Positions 1 to 9,480 of a stretch of DNA of 38,475 nt are shown one piece after another. The stretch's first letter is position 1. Every line of letters begins with the position of its first letter. The notes beneath the pieces were generated by a model. It ran no database searches. It had not been told where the DNA came from and saw only the letters and a list, made by a program, of their open reading frames with translations. The stretch is from JASJBU01 sp965372385. Lineage in GTDB: Bacteria > Pseudomonadota > Gammaproteobacteria > Chromatiales > Chromatiaceae. Both the position numbers and the translations under genes were made by a program. The stretch spans positions 1 through 38,475 of the forward strand of contig CBDVCD010000004.1 of the NCBI GenBank assembly GCA_965372385.1, read 5' to 3'.

Positions 1-77
1 AGGATTACTTGATCAAGATTCTTGGAGTGGGGGTAATTTAAGTGCGATTGCCCTGACAGGATTGGTGACGAGGTGCA

Positions 78-341
78 CTAGTTAAACATCGATTCAAGGC
101 CAGGTATGCATTTCTTCTCCATGTATGCCTGTTTATCTTTGCGGAAGTCCGTACATTCAGCATTTGCATTGGCCTCTTCCAGGTTGGCCTTGATACACAT
201 GGAAAACTCCTTTTTGGAACCTTTGGTCTTGCAGTCCGCTACGTCATAGCAGGGATGTAACTCCTTAGGCCCGGCGGCAATAACCGGATTAACGAGACTT
301 AACCCAACTGTAATCATTACAAAAACAGCCAATCTTTTCAT
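78..341 (-). CDS. small secreted Cys-rich protein, unknown
   Basis: An 87-residue protein with a clear N-terminal signal peptide: Lys2-Arg3, then a hydrophobic stretch to about residue 21, with a likely signal-peptidase site after VIA-A near residues 20-23. The mature part has five cysteines (about 31, 37, 49, 63 and 78) and many Lys/Glu residues, so it is probably a small periplasmic protein with disulfides; five is odd, which leaves one thiol free or pairing between subunits. The start is supported by a GGAGG about 9 nt upstream. It stands alone, separated by about 190 bp from the DUF349 gene on the same strand. I do not recognise the family, and no enzyme or metal-binding motif (such as CxxCH) is present. 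Confidence 0.7.
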   Translation of the reverse strand: MKRLAVFVMITVGLSLVNPVIAAGPKELHPCYDVADCKTKGSKKEFSMCIKANLEEANANAECTDFRKDKQAYMEKKCIPGLESMFN

Positions 342-510
342 GGCGAAATATCCTCCGAATAATGGTATTTTTTTAACTTCTTATTGAATTCAACTTATCA
401 TCTGTTGCTACTTTTTTTATCACCTCCTTGCACAAATCATGAGGGTCACAATAAGCGATAATGCGCATAATAACGTGATATCTCACTTGCATCCATCTTG
501 CTATATGCTG

Positions 511-534
511 CAAGGTCGTATTGATGGAGTACTA
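511..534 (-). repeat. stop-codon-linked short repeat, copy 1
   Basis: Read on the minus strand this begins with the TAG stop of the DUF349 gene and runs TAGTACTCCATCAATACGAC followed by CTTG. The same 23-nt string, with one difference, is found at 22593-22615 next to the AraC gene. Here only one arm is present, so no hairpin is predicted. Confidence 0.6.
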
Positions 535-3411
535 ATTTTCTGGAAACTGAATCGCATTAGCCAGGGCCCGTTCGAAACGGCTCTCTAATCCCTGCTGCAG
601 ATCACGCTGCACCGGACCAGCCTGTAACCAGGCAATCTGAAGCTCTCGCAGCTGCTCCTCGCGCGTCTGTTCCTCTTCAAATTTTTGGTAGAGTGCTTCA
701 GAGAGTCGTGACACCTGATACCGCATACGTTCCTCGGCGTACTCAGCGGGTGATTCGACACCGGCTGCCACCTCAAGTTGCAGGCAAAGCTCCAAGCGCC
801 GTGCAAGATTTTCCGGCAATTCGCTCTGTAGTGACTGGTTGTATCCCTCATCTTCGCTGAGGGCATGCGCAGCCAGTTCGTACCTGGCCTGCATCGGATT
901 ATCGTACTGCGCATCCCCGGAAGCCAGCACCTGCCAAGCCTGCGCTGTCTGCTCAACCAGTGCCTGTCGCGCATCAGCATCAAGAGCGTTTGCCAATACC
1001 TCATTCTCGAGACGAGAACATAGCTTGGCACGCTCCTGTATCCCCTGGAGTAACGCCTCCTCCGCTGCCCTCCCCTCCTGGACCTGACGTTCCGCAAGAC
1101 GCCTTTGTATCGTTTCATAACGGGCCCCCATGGCCCGTTCTTCCTTGCGCGGTATCTCACCTATTCCGCCCCACTCTTCCTGGGTCGCCAAAAAGCATTT
1201 GTGGATCTCCCGGTATGCCACATCTGGCTTGTCGAGCAGACCCTCCAGCTCCGTGCAAATCTCTCTCTTGCGCTGCAGATTTGCCTTACGCTCAGCATCC
1301 GCGGCATCGCGCTCCTCCCGAATCTGCTTGAAGATCGCATCACAGGCTGTGCGGAACTCCTGCCACAATGCCTGTTCCTCCTTGCGCACAAGCGGTACCG
1401 TGGGTTTCCACTGGTCCTGGGCCTCCTTCGCCTCACGACTCGCGGCCCGCGGATCCGATGCCTTAGTCAGTTCCTCCATGCGGGCAATCAGCGCCCTGCG
1501 GCGGCGCAACTCACGTTCCCTTTCTGGTGCCAGGTGGCTCTCCAGACGATCAAGCACTTGGTGATAGTTTTTCTCGAGCGCCCGGCTCGGTTTCCTGGGC
1601 ACGGCTCCGATACGCCGCCATCTCTCACGGGTCTTGTGGATATACTGGTCCGCTTCACGCCAGTCCACATTCTCCCAGTCGGTATCCTGTTCGTACTCAT
1701 CCAATTCACCACAGAGGGTCCTCTTTTCCGCGAGATGCTGGTCTAGAATCTCCTCCTGTTTTTTGCGTTCCTGTTGATAAGGCTCATAGGCGCGGGTGCA
1801 GGCCTGGTCAAAACGCCGCCAAAGCGCTTCCCCCGCCGGACCCTCCGCGTGATCGATGCGCTGCCAGGCCTTACGTGCACTGCGTACCTTGGCGGCAAGG
1901 TCATCCGGGCTCAAGGCGCTATCAACCAGGGCCTCGATCTCGGTATAGAGGTGTTCCCTGGCGTGTCCCGATCCCCAATGTCGCCACTTTCTGAGTTCCT
2001 CGAGCCTTGCATGCATGCCGTTCAACCGCTCCTGCAACGCCTTGCGCCGTTGTTCCGAGATCCCTTTTGCAATCTTGAGTTTATGACCGGCACGGTCACG
2101 TAGTGACAGCGCAGTCTCCAATTCACCCTGCTCAAGCACCTTCTCAAGTTCGGTAATCAATCCATCCGCCTCTTCCAGCGCCTGTTTTTGCTGGTTGATC
2201 TGCTTTTTCAGACGCTCACGTAAGGCATGCATCTGGGTGGAGAATTCCTGCTGTAGAGAGTCAGCCAAACCTTTCGATTCGGGACTTTCAAGGCCGTCCC
2301 AACGTTGCTGAATGCCCTTGATGCGGCCCTCATCGAGATTGGATGCACCATCGATTTGCGCCTTTGCCTGTTTTATCAGATCCCGCTGCCGTTCTGCCCG
2401 TGTTAGGTTGTTGACCTGGCGATCCAAGGTTTTTTTGAGCTGTTTACGCAGCTTGTGATAGCGCTGTACCACAGGATCCGACTCTTCGGCCACCGGGCCC
2501 GTCATCTGCCATTGTTCGCTGGCCTTCTGCATAGCCTCCCCCAGCTCCAAGGGAGCACTCGGGGCCACCACTTCAGCGTCCTGTAATCGCTCGAGCAGAG
2601 CCTCCAGGTCCGCGCAGATGGTACGTCTTTCCGCCAGTTGGATCTCGAACTGATCAATTCTGAGAGAAACCCGCTCCCGAACGCTACGAAACCGCTCGCT
2701 GAGTTGATCTGGTACGGATGATTCCAACTTGTCCCATTGGTTGGTAAGACGTCGGAAAATCACTGGGCTGTCGTGCTGCAGGTGATCGACGGCGTCCAGT
2801 CCCTCCAATTCCATACCTAGCCGTTCAGCAGTCTCCTGATCCGCCTGTGCCTTGCGGAAGGTCTCCAGTCTTTCCCGCGCGGCCCGGCTGATCTGTTTGT
2901 CCTTTTTGCGGGCATTGCGACTCACAACCTCCCAGCCTTGCGGGTCGTCGATCCGCTCCAGGGCCTTGTGGCGCACTGACCTGGCCATGTCCTCCACCGC
3001 CACGCTGCAGAGCAACCCGGTATCCTTGACCTGTTCCAAAGCTGCCTCGCGGATCTCAACTGCCTGCGCATTTATGACCAGAAAATCACACAAATCGGGG
3101 GATTCCGCATGACGAATGGCATCCAGCCGGTCGGCCAAGTCCGGTCCCTGCTCAAACGGCCTTACCAGCAACTCCTGCAGGCGCCGACCGGCTGCCTCCC
3201 TGATCAGAATCTGCGCATCGGCACGCGCCAGTTCGTTGAGCAGACCCAGATCCTCCACCCGTTCAATCGCACAACGACGCACGTTTGGATCTTTGTCCTC
3301 GCGGGCCGCTTTTACCACTGCCTCCGGTGGGACATTCCCCGACGTCAGGGCGGCCTGGCGTTTACGGGGATCGGGATGCTCCCACTTGGGTTTGAGCAGA
3401 CGGGAAAACAT
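532..3411 (-). CDS. large DUF349/HEAT-repeat coiled-coil protein
   Basis: A roughly 960-residue, highly charged, mostly helical protein. The N-terminus (residues about 1-190) has HEAT-like repeats with recurring patterns such as DKDPNVRRCAIERV and AARERLE. The rest repeats the DUF349 signature: tryptophans about 75-80 residues apart in W-(x)-I/R-G contexts (WRRIGAVPRKP, WGGIGEIPRKE, WQRIDHAEG) flanked by long Arg/Lys/Glu/Gln helices. DUF349 proteins are cytoplasmic and poorly characterised; at least one member is reported to affect chromosome or peptidoglycan processes, but I would not assign a role. The frame is open 21 codons further upstream, but ATG 3411 has an AGGAGG 10 nt before it and begins the conserved sequence, so it is preferred. 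There is no signal peptide. It is monocistronic as far as visible, and its stop codon lies inside a dispersed repeat. Confidence 0.85.
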   Translation of the reverse strand: MFSRLLKPKWEHPDPRKRQAALTSGNVPPEAVVKAAREDKDPNVRRCAIERVEDLGLLNELARADAQILIREAAGRRLQELLVRPFEQGPDLADRLDAIRHAESPDLCDFLVINAQAVEIREAALEQVKDTGLLCSVAVEDMARSVRHKALERIDDPQGWEVVSRNARKKDKQISRAARERLETFRKAQADQETAERLGMELEGLDAVDHLQHDSPVIFRRLTNQWDKLESSVPDQLSERFRSVRERVSLRIDQFEIQLAERRTICADLEALLERLQDAEVVAPSAPLELGEAMQKASEQWQMTGPVAEESDPVVQRYHKLRKQLKKTLDRQVNNLTRAERQRDLIKQAKAQIDGASNLDEGRIKGIQQRWDGLESPESKGLADSLQQEFSTQMHALRERLKKQINQQKQALEEADGLITELEKVLEQGELETALSLRDRAGHKLKIAKGISEQRRKALQERLNGMHARLEELRKWRHWGSGHAREHLYTEIEALVDSALSPDDLAAKVRSARKAWQRIDHAEGPAGEALWRRFDQACTRAYEPYQQERKKQEEILDQHLAEKRTLCGELDEYEQDTDWENVDWREADQYIHKTRERWRRIGAVPRKPSRALEKNYHQVLDRLESHLAPERERELRRRRALIARMEELTKASDPRAASREAKEAQDQWKPTVPLVRKEEQALWQEFRTACDAIFKQIREERDAADAERKANLQRKREICTELEGLLDKPDVAYREIHKCFLATQEEWGGIGEIPRKEERAMGARYETIQRRLAERQVQEGRAAEEALLQGIQERAKLCSRLENEVLANALDADARQALVEQTAQAWQVLASGDAQYDNPMQARYELAAHALSEDEGYNQSLQSELPENLARRLELCLQLEVAAGVESPAEYAEERMRYQVSRLSEALYQKFEEEQTREEQLRELQIAWLQAGPVQRDLQQGLESRFERALANAIQFPEN

Positions 3412-3571
3412 GATTGACACTCCTCCTTTTTGTAATGCGGTCAAGGGCGCACCCTCACGGCCAGCACTATGCATTACGCGTTGAGATTCGTAAAGACGGA
3501 TCTTGCAAAAGTCTCAGCTACCGTCAATAGAGTTGAAAAACCTTACCTATTGTGAATAAAATCCCACGTGA

Positions 3572-3763
3572 GGAGGAGATGTCTCAGCTGCAGTCGACGC
3601 TACCAACCTCATTACTCAGCTGTATTGTTTAACAACTAGCGATGGTGATGGCTGCATGGTCGGTTTCGGCGCCCCCTGGCTCGGGTTCGATGAGAGTATC
3701 GAATGTGAAGCGGACGAGACCTGCGAAGTCATCCCTATCATGATGGGGGAATGGGATGATTAA
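3572..3763 (+). pseudogene. possible gene remnant, acidic 3' fragment
   Basis: An open frame of 63 codons after a TGA at 3569-3571 reads as coherent protein: a Ser/Ala/Asp start, then LYCLTTSDGDGC, GFGAPWLGFDE, and an acidic tail with CEADETCEV ending in GEWDD. There is no start codon near its beginning; the first ATG is internal (3656). An AGGAGG followed by ATG occurs at 3571-3582, but in the neighbouring frame, which stops after 17 codons. This looks like a frameshifted or truncated 3' end of a gene with three or four cysteines, lying in the gap after fliJ. It could also be a chance frame. Confidence 0.3.
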
Positions 3764-3811
3764 TGCCCTTGCTGCCTAAGCTGGGTAAACAAGAACCATT
3801 TGTTTAAGATA

Positions 3812-3850
3812 TGAATTTTCCTGTGGCGAGAACCGCCACGGGAAAATTCA
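3812..3850. terminator. bidirectional hairpin terminator after fliJ
   Basis: A 17-bp stem (TGAATTTTCCTGTGGCG against CGCCACGGGAAAATTCA, one G-T pair) closes a 5-nt loop. The outer arms are A- and T-rich, so either strand would give a GC-rich stem with U/A-rich flanks. It lies 35 bp beyond the fliJ stop codon and marks the end of the fliEFGHIJ transcript. Confidence 0.75.
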
Positions 3851-3885
3851 GACTTGTACCGCTCAGGTTATTCCAAGGAAAACTC

Positions 3886-4320
3886 TCAGTTCTTCGTAGA
3901 TCGCTGACTCCTGTCGTCACTCTCCTTCTGTTCGTGACGATCCTCGGCCCTCCGCTCCTGTTGCTGATAACGAGTGACCGCTTTGTTGAGCGCCTGGGTG
4001 CGGGTGTGTTTCTGCCGCCAGTCATCCTTTTTACTGCTGTGATCCACTAGGCTGGCGCTAACCACATCCCGTTGTTGCCTGATCGCTTGATCCAGCTTTT
4101 CCAGGAAGGCACGGTACTCCTGTAACTGTGGCGCACTAATACCCTTTTTCGCCACCTCTTCAAAGCGTTGCAGATATTCCTGATGATACCGCTTGAGCTG
4201 TTTCAGCTTAGTCTCCTCTTCCTGCAGGGTCCTATGGGATTGCCCCATATGACGAGCCGCCTTCTGTTCCCGTGATTGAGCGACACGACGTACTGGAGTC
4301 AAACGCTTGGATGGTGACAT
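3886..4320 (-). CDS. fliJ: flagellar export chaperone FliJ
   Basis: A 144-residue, basic, almost wholly helical protein, the usual length for FliJ. FliJ forms an antiparallel coiled coil that inserts into the FliI hexamer of the flagellar type III export gate and recycles export chaperones. The sequence starts MSPSKRLTPVRRVAQ, typical of the family (a short N-terminus of the R-x-x-x-V type followed by long heptads), and ends in a hydrophilic Glu/Arg/Lys/Gln tail. It is the last gene of fliEFGHIJ, about 20 bp after fliI. FliJ is poorly conserved in sequence, so the call rests on length, coiled-coil character and position directly after fliI. Confidence 0.88.
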   Translation of the reverse strand: MSPSKRLTPVRRVAQSREQKAARHMGQSHRTLQEEETKLKQLKRYHQEYLQRFEEVAKKGISAPQLQEYRAFLEKLDQAIRQQRDVVSASLVDHSSKKDDWRQKHTRTQALNKAVTRYQQQERRAEDRHEQKESDDRSQRSTKN

Positions 4321-4340
4321 GGGATTCTAATTGCCTTTAG

Positions 4341-5720
4341 TCAAGTAATTGAGGGTGGTGTTGGCAGTTCAGGCTCTTCGGGGAATAGGGACTCCAACTC
4401 TTCCAGGCTCTGCTGGATATTGACCGGTGTCTGCATTGACTGGCGCAGGAACTGATTCAAGGCCGGCATCGCGGAGATGGCCATATCGATCTGCTGATCG
4501 TTCCCCTGCTCGTAGGCCCCGACACTGATCAGGTCCCGATTCTGCTGATAGATGGAATAGAGATGTTTGAATGAACGAGCCGCCTCCTGATGACCAAGGC
4601 TGGTGATATCGTTCATGGCTCGGCTGATGGAAGCCTCTATGTCTATCGCGGGGTAGTGACCGGCTTCAGCCAACGGGCGGGAGAGGACGATATGACCGTC
4701 CAGTATCGCCCTGGCCGCGTCGGCAATGGGATCATTCTGATCGTCGCCCTCGGCAAGCACCGTATAGAAGGCCGTGATGGATCCACCGCCCTTGTCCCCA
4801 TTCCCCGCCCGTTCCACCAGTTGCGGTAGCTTGGCGAACACCGACGGGGGATACCCCTTGGTTGCCGGTGGCTCATGGATTGCCAGGGCGATCTCGCGCT
4901 GAGCCTGAGCATAGCGGGTGAGCGAATCCATCAGCAACAGCACCTGCTTGCCCTGATCACGAAAATGCTCGGCGATGCTGGTGGCCAGCATGGCGCCATG
5001 CAGACGACGCAACGGTGGATTGTCCGCCGGTACCGCTACCACCACGGCACGTTTCAAACCCTCTTTACCCAGGATCTTCTCGACGAATTCCTTCACCTCA
5101 CGTCCACGTTCACCGATTAACCCCCCCACGGTAACATCCGCATTGGTGTACTTGGTCATCATGCCAAGCAGCACGCTTTTGCCAACACCGGAGCCAGCGA
5201 ACAGACCAAGCCGCTGCCCACTGCCGACACTCAGCAGGGCATTGATGGCCCGCACACCCACATCGAGGGGTTCTCGGATTGGCATACGCGCCAGCGGATT
5301 GAAGGTCTGGCCGGTCAGCGGGCGACATTCGTCCGCGTGTATCGGGCCCAGTCCATCCAGCGGCTTACCGGCCCCATCGATGACCCGTCCCAATAACTGA
5401 TTTCCCACCACCGCTTCACAGACCCGGCCCGTGGGGATCACCCTGGCGCCCTGCTCCAGGCCATGGATGTCGCCAGTCGGCATGAGATAGAGACTCTCTT
5501 CGCCAAATCCCACCACCTCAGCCTCTATCTGGGTCCCATTGCTGTTGACCACGTTAACTCGTCCACCGATCGCCGCACGGCAGCCGACCGCCTCCAGGGT
5601 CAGACCCACCATGCGGGTCAGATGTCCCTCAACCACCAGCCCCCGGCTGTTCCCCAGACGCTGTCTGTATTCACCCAGCCGGTTGGCCCAAATGGCCTGC
5701 CGCTCTTTTAGCTGTATCAT
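4341..5720 (-). CDS. fliI: flagellum-specific ATPase FliI
   Basis: An F1-ATPase-beta-like ATPase that energises flagellar protein export together with FliH and FliJ. With the start at 5720 it has 459 residues. The Walker A motif AGSGVGKS lies near residues 176-183, Walker B (VLLLMDSLTRYAQAQREI) near 265-280, and the family stretch GERGREVKEF near 203-212. A further in-frame ATG lies 6 codons upstream (5738) but has no ribosome binding site. The ATG at 5720 follows GAGGAG embedded in the last fliH codons and starts one base after the fliH stop (TAG-G-ATG), so translation is probably coupled to fliH. Confidence 0.96.
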   Translation of the reverse strand: MIQLKERQAIWANRLGEYRQRLGNSRGLVVEGHLTRMVGLTLEAVGCRAAIGGRVNVVNSNGTQIEAEVVGFGEESLYLMPTGDIHGLEQGARVIPTGRVCEAVVGNQLLGRVIDGAGKPLDGLGPIHADECRPLTGQTFNPLARMPIREPLDVGVRAINALLSVGSGQRLGLFAGSGVGKSVLLGMMTKYTNADVTVGGLIGERGREVKEFVEKILGKEGLKRAVVVAVPADNPPLRRLHGAMLATSIAEHFRDQGKQVLLLMDSLTRYAQAQREIALAIHEPPATKGYPPSVFAKLPQLVERAGNGDKGGGSITAFYTVLAEGDDQNDPIADAARAILDGHIVLSRPLAEAGHYPAIDIEASISRAMNDITSLGHQEAARSFKHLYSIYQQNRDLISVGAYEQGNDQQIDMAISAMPALNQFLRQSMQTPVNIQQSLEELESLFPEEPELPTPPSIT

Positions 5721-5721
5721 C

Positions 5722-6405
5722 CTATTCCTGCTCCTCATCCACTGAACGTGCTCCAGCCAACAAGGGGGCGATCAGACTGGCCAGACGTGAATCCAGCGTG
5801 GCATCGATCTGGGAGCTATCGGATACGACCCTGCATCCACCCCGATTGATGACCGGATCCTCCACCAGGGACCATCCCACTTCAGCCTCACCCAGGGCAT
5901 AGATCTCTCTGATCAGTCCCGCATCTTCCGGATGCACTAACAACCGCACGTTGCGTGAGGAGATCGGCAGGATGGAGAGGGCCTCGCGTACCACGCCGAT
6001 GATCAGGCTCGGATCACTCTTCACCTCGCGCCGGACCAGCTGGCGGACAATCGCGATGACCAGACTCAGCAGTTCCTTTTCAACCTGGTTGTCGAGTTCC
6101 CGTAAGGGTTCGGAAAAGCTGGTCAGAAGCTGATCCAATTGAGTGACATAGCCCTGCAGCTCTTTTCGCGCCTGTGCCTGTCCCTCTTTGTGGCCGAATT
6201 CGAATCCCTCCTGCTTGCCCTTTTCGAACCCCTCATCGTAGGCCTGCTGGTGAATCGCTTCGAGTTCAGCCGCGGTTGGGGGTGTTTTTGGTGACGGTGA
6301 ATCTTTGATGACTACCGCGGATTTTTTCCCCCCACCCATATCCGGCGGGAGCCACTGGCGTACCTCGGATGTCTGTTGACCGGAATTAAACTTAGACGAA
6401 CTCAT
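5722..6405 (-). CDS. fliH: flagellar assembly protein FliH
   Basis: About 227 residues. FliH is the stator-like regulator of FliI and tethers it to the export gate and C-ring. Residues about 40-90 hold the expected Ala/Glu/Gln-rich region with Gly repeats (GFEKGKQEGFEFGHKEGQAQ), the GxxxG-type helix that marks FliH. The C-terminal half matches the V-ATPase E-subunit-like domain (LLSLVIAIVRQLVRREV, then a GGCRV stretch). A GTG at 6411 would add two residues, but the ATG at 6405 is better spaced from AGGGGG. It overlaps fliG by 14 nt. Confidence 0.93.
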   Translation of the reverse strand: MSSSKFNSGQQTSEVRQWLPPDMGGGKKSAVVIKDSPSPKTPPTAAELEAIHQQAYDEGFEKGKQEGFEFGHKEGQAQARKELQGYVTQLDQLLTSFSEPLRELDNQVEKELLSLVIAIVRQLVRREVKSDPSLIIGVVREALSILPISSRNVRLLVHPEDAGLIREIYALGEAEVGWSLVEDPVINRGGCRVVSDSSQIDATLDSRLASLIAPLLAGARSVDEEQE

Positions 6406-7444
6406 CCCCACTACCCCCTAGCATGATCTCACCAGCGTCAGCCAGGCGGCGCGCTACTTGTAGGATCTCTTTTTGTGATCCTTCCACATCGCTGAGCTTG
6501 GCCGGAGCCGCCGCTTCCAGATCATCCTTGAGCATTTCAGAGGCACGCTTGGACATATTCTTGAAGATCTTCTCCTTGAGTACCTCATCCGCGCCACGCA
6601 GGGCCAGCAGAAGCTGTTCCGTGGCCACTTCACGCAGCAGGGTCTGGATGCCCCGGTCATCCACATCGACCAGGTTATCGAAGACAAACATGTTGTCCTG
6701 CAACTCCTGCCCCAGCTCGTTGTCGGCCTCGAGTATCTCCTCCATCACCTTGCTTTCCACCGCGCCATCAAGCAAGTTAAGGATTTCAGCGGCGGTCTTC
6801 ACTCCACCCAGAATGGATGACTTCACATTGGTGGCACCGGAAAACTGCTTTTCCAGGATCTCGTCCAACTCCTTCAAGGCGGCGGGCTGGATACCGTCAA
6901 GGGTGGCGATACGCATCACGACATCGGTGCGCACCCGTTCGGCAAACTGGCTGAGAACCTGCGCGGCCTGATCCGCCTCCAGGAATGAAAGCACGATGGC
7001 GATGATCTGTGGGTGTTCGAGCCGGATCAGTTCCGCAATGCCCCGCGGGTCCATCCACTTGAGCTGTTCCAGTCCCTTGCTGTTCCGCCCTAACAGAATC
7101 CGATCGATCACCCCACCCGCCTTGTCTTCGCCCAGGGCGTTGGTGAGCATGTTGCGGATATATTCATCGGAGCCAAGTCCCAAGGCAGTCTGTGTCTCCA
7201 GGGTTGCCACGAAATGACGCATCACGGCTTCCATCTGGTCGGTAGTGACATCGGTGAGACTGGCCATCGACATGCCGACATCCTGTACCTCTCTGGGACC
7301 CATATGCCTGAGCAGTTCCGCGGCATCCTTCTCCCCCAGCGCCAACAACAGGATCGCGGCGCGCTGCACGCCGCCTATCTTGGTGATGACCGAGGTCTCT
7401 TCCGCGCTGACCTGGGTTGGAGTGGCGAGCGCTTTATCCCGCAT
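6392..7444 (-). CDS. fliG: flagellar motor switch protein FliG
   Basis: A C-ring protein that couples rotor to stator and binds FliF with its N-terminus. It has 350 residues from ATG 7444; a TTG three codons earlier is less likely. The N-terminal domain (GGVQRAAILLLALGE), the EHPQ motif of the middle domain (residues 143-146, followed by IIAIVLSFL) and the C-terminal torque helix with alternating charges (around DVDDRGIQTLLREV) are all present. The start lies inside the last codons of fliF, an 11-nt overlap consistent with translational coupling. Confidence 0.97.
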   Translation of the reverse strand: MRDKALATPTQVSAEETSVITKIGGVQRAAILLLALGEKDAAELLRHMGPREVQDVGMSMASLTDVTTDQMEAVMRHFVATLETQTALGLGSDEYIRNMLTNALGEDKAGGVIDRILLGRNSKGLEQLKWMDPRGIAELIRLEHPQIIAIVLSFLEADQAAQVLSQFAERVRTDVVMRIATLDGIQPAALKELDEILEKQFSGATNVKSSILGGVKTAAEILNLLDGAVESKVMEEILEADNELGQELQDNMFVFDNLVDVDDRGIQTLLREVATEQLLLALRGADEVLKEKIFKNMSKRASEMLKDDLEAAAPAKLSDVEGSQKEILQVARRLADAGEIMLGGSGDEFV

Positions 7445-9110
7445 CTTCAGCAACCCACTTCTTCACTACCTGGGCGACACGCTTAGGGTCTTCGGCGATC
7501 ATGTTACGCGCCGCATCCAGGGTCTTCTCGTAACTGCCCGGTCCGGGCAGACGGATGGCCTCCTCCCCTTCCAGACCCAGCCCCGTTCCACCCGTAGCGG
7601 CCAGCTCCCCTTCCAAACCGGCTTGACCAGCCGCAGCAGCACCCGCAATCTCACCTCCCTTCTCAGCCTTAACCACGACCTGCTTGGTCAGTCTGTGCAT
7701 GGTCGGTTTAAGCACACCGAAGATCAAAAGCAACACCAGCAGCATGCCTCCGGCCTGTCTGACCAGATCCCAGAACCAGGTCTCTTCCCACAAAGCCACT
7801 TCTGGCAGGGGTTCCAGTGGCTCCGGAATAAAGAAGGACTCATTGATGACCCGCACACTGTCACCTCGAGCCAGATTGAAGCCGACCGCCTCCTTGACCA
7901 GATTGGAGATCCGATCAATCTCCTCTGGCGTGCGTTGGATGCTCTGCCGATTTCCCTGTGCGTCCTTTATCGCCCTGTCATTCACGACCACGGCGACCGA
8001 AAGTCGTCGCAAGGTGCTGCTGGGCAGTCGGGTATGGATGATAGTTTTGTCCAATTCGAAGTTGCGGGTCGCCCTTTTGTTGGTATTGAGGGGTGTGTCC
8101 GTCTCCTCAAGCGTATTTCCTCCAGCCTGTTCCGGCGCCGTCCCTGCGGCGGGGGGCTGATTGGCCAGCGCTCCAGGCACTCCCTGCACCTCGCTCAGGC
8201 GGCTCTGCTGCTCGCTGATCTGCTCGGAACGTAATGCCGAGATATCCGGATTAAAGTTCTCCTGGGTCTGCTCGGACAGGGTGAAGTCAACCTCCGCGGT
8301 CACCTCGGCACGCAGGTTTTCCTCTCCCAACAGGGGGGTCAGGATATCCTCCACCCGCTGTTTGAAATGATCTTCTAGTTCCCTGGTGTATTCAAACTGG
8401 CTAGTGGTCTGATGCATCTGTTCAGAGTCATTCTTTCGACTCAGCAGACGCCCCTTTTGGTCGATCACGGTAACCTTGGAGACATCCAGTTCCGGGACAC
8501 TGGAGGCCACCAGATGGGTGATTGCCTCCACCTGGCCTTTCTCCAGGTTACGCCCTGAATAGAGCTTCACCACCACGGATGCACTGGGCACCTTGCGTTT
8601 ACGAATGAACACCGACTGTTTGGGGGTGGCCAGGTGAACCCGGGCCGACTCCACGTTCGTCAGGGTCATGATCGAGCGTGCCAGTTCCCCTTCCATGGCC
8701 CGTTGATAGCGGGCGTTCTCAACCAGTCGACTGGAACCAAGACCAGCATCCTGCTGCAGCAGTTCGAAGCCCATGGAGTCGCTGTGCGGCAATCCCTGGC
8801 CGGCAAGGTTCATCCGCGCCTCCTGCAGATCGGCGCTGGGTACCATGACGGCGCCCGTGGACTGATCCACCCGATAGTCAATCCCCGCCTGCTGCAAGGC
8901 TTGGGCAATCTCCATGGCATCCTGCTGGGCCAGATTGCCGAATAGCAGACTGTAGCTTGGTGTCTGCGACCAGAGCACCACCGCGACACCGATCGCCACA
9001 CTCGCGGCGATTCCCACCATTACCGCAATCTGCTTGAAGATAGGGTTGTCCTGCAGACGCTGATTGACCTCTAACGCCTTGCCTGTCTCGTTTGTTGTCG
9101 CAATCGCCAT
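7434..9110 (-). CDS. fliF: flagellar MS-ring protein FliF
   Basis: A 558-residue inner-membrane ring protein, the base on which the flagellum is built. There are two membrane segments (about residues 27-47 and 452-470) enclosing a large periplasmic region with the YscJ-like ring-building motifs (LLQQDAGLGSSR; RVHLATPKQSVF, near residue 150). The cytoplasmic tail has a Gly/Ala-rich linker and ends with the FliG-binding helix (ARNMIAEDPKRVAQVVKKWV). The start is supported by AGGA about 7 nt upstream. It is the second gene of the operon, 15 bp after fliE. Confidence 0.97.
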   Translation of the reverse strand: MAIATTNETGKALEVNQRLQDNPIFKQIAVMVGIAASVAIGVAVVLWSQTPSYSLLFGNLAQQDAMEIAQALQQAGIDYRVDQSTGAVMVPSADLQEARMNLAGQGLPHSDSMGFELLQQDAGLGSSRLVENARYQRAMEGELARSIMTLTNVESARVHLATPKQSVFIRKRKVPSASVVVKLYSGRNLEKGQVEAITHLVASSVPELDVSKVTVIDQKGRLLSRKNDSEQMHQTTSQFEYTRELEDHFKQRVEDILTPLLGEENLRAEVTAEVDFTLSEQTQENFNPDISALRSEQISEQQSRLSEVQGVPGALANQPPAAGTAPEQAGGNTLEETDTPLNTNKRATRNFELDKTIIHTRLPSSTLRRLSVAVVVNDRAIKDAQGNRQSIQRTPEEIDRISNLVKEAVGFNLARGDSVRVINESFFIPEPLEPLPEVALWEETWFWDLVRQAGGMLLVLLLIFGVLKPTMHRLTKQVVVKAEKGGEIAGAAAAGQAGLEGELAATGGTGLGLEGEEAIRLPGPGSYEKTLDAARNMIAEDPKRVAQVVKKWVAEDAG

Positions 9111-9125
9111 GACTTATCCTGTAAC

Positions 9126-9443
9126 TTAGATCGGCATATTCATCACATCTTTATAGGCATCCACCAGCTTGTTTCTGACCTGGACCATGGCCTCGAAAGA
9201 GAGGCTCGATTTCTGCACCGCGACCATGACCTGGGCCAGCTCCACCTCCCCCCGTCCGGTTTCAAAGGCATTGGTTAGCGCCTTCGCCTCCTGCTGGGTT
9301 TCATTGACCTTGTCGACGGACTGTTTGAGCAGATCACCAAAACTTACTTCGCCGCTTTCTGATGTTGTCGGGGTCTTGTTTTCCGCCTGGGCGGCCATCA
9401 CCCGCATCTGGGCCAGAACTTGGTTAATATCCATGTTGCTCAT
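9126..9443 (-). CDS. fliE: flagellar hook-basal body protein FliE
   Basis: A 105-residue protein that links the MS ring to the rod and is the first substrate of the export apparatus. The conserved C-terminal half is clear: SFGDLLKQSVDKVNETQ, the VELAQVMVAVQKSSLSFEAM segment (about residues 66-85), and an ending typical of FliE (RNKLVDAYKDVMNMPI). A GGGAG 6 nt upstream supports the start. It is the first gene of fliEFGHIJ and lies about 30 bp downstream of a sigma-54 promoter that sits right behind flrC. Confidence 0.95.
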   Translation of the reverse strand: MSNMDINQVLAQMRVMAAQAENKTPTTSESGEVSFGDLLKQSVDKVNETQQEAKALTNAFETGRGEVELAQVMVAVQKSSLSFEAMVQVRNKLVDAYKDVMNMPI

Positions 9444-9480
9444 TGCTTGCTCCCGAAATTGAGATCGTCGTCAGTTACTT

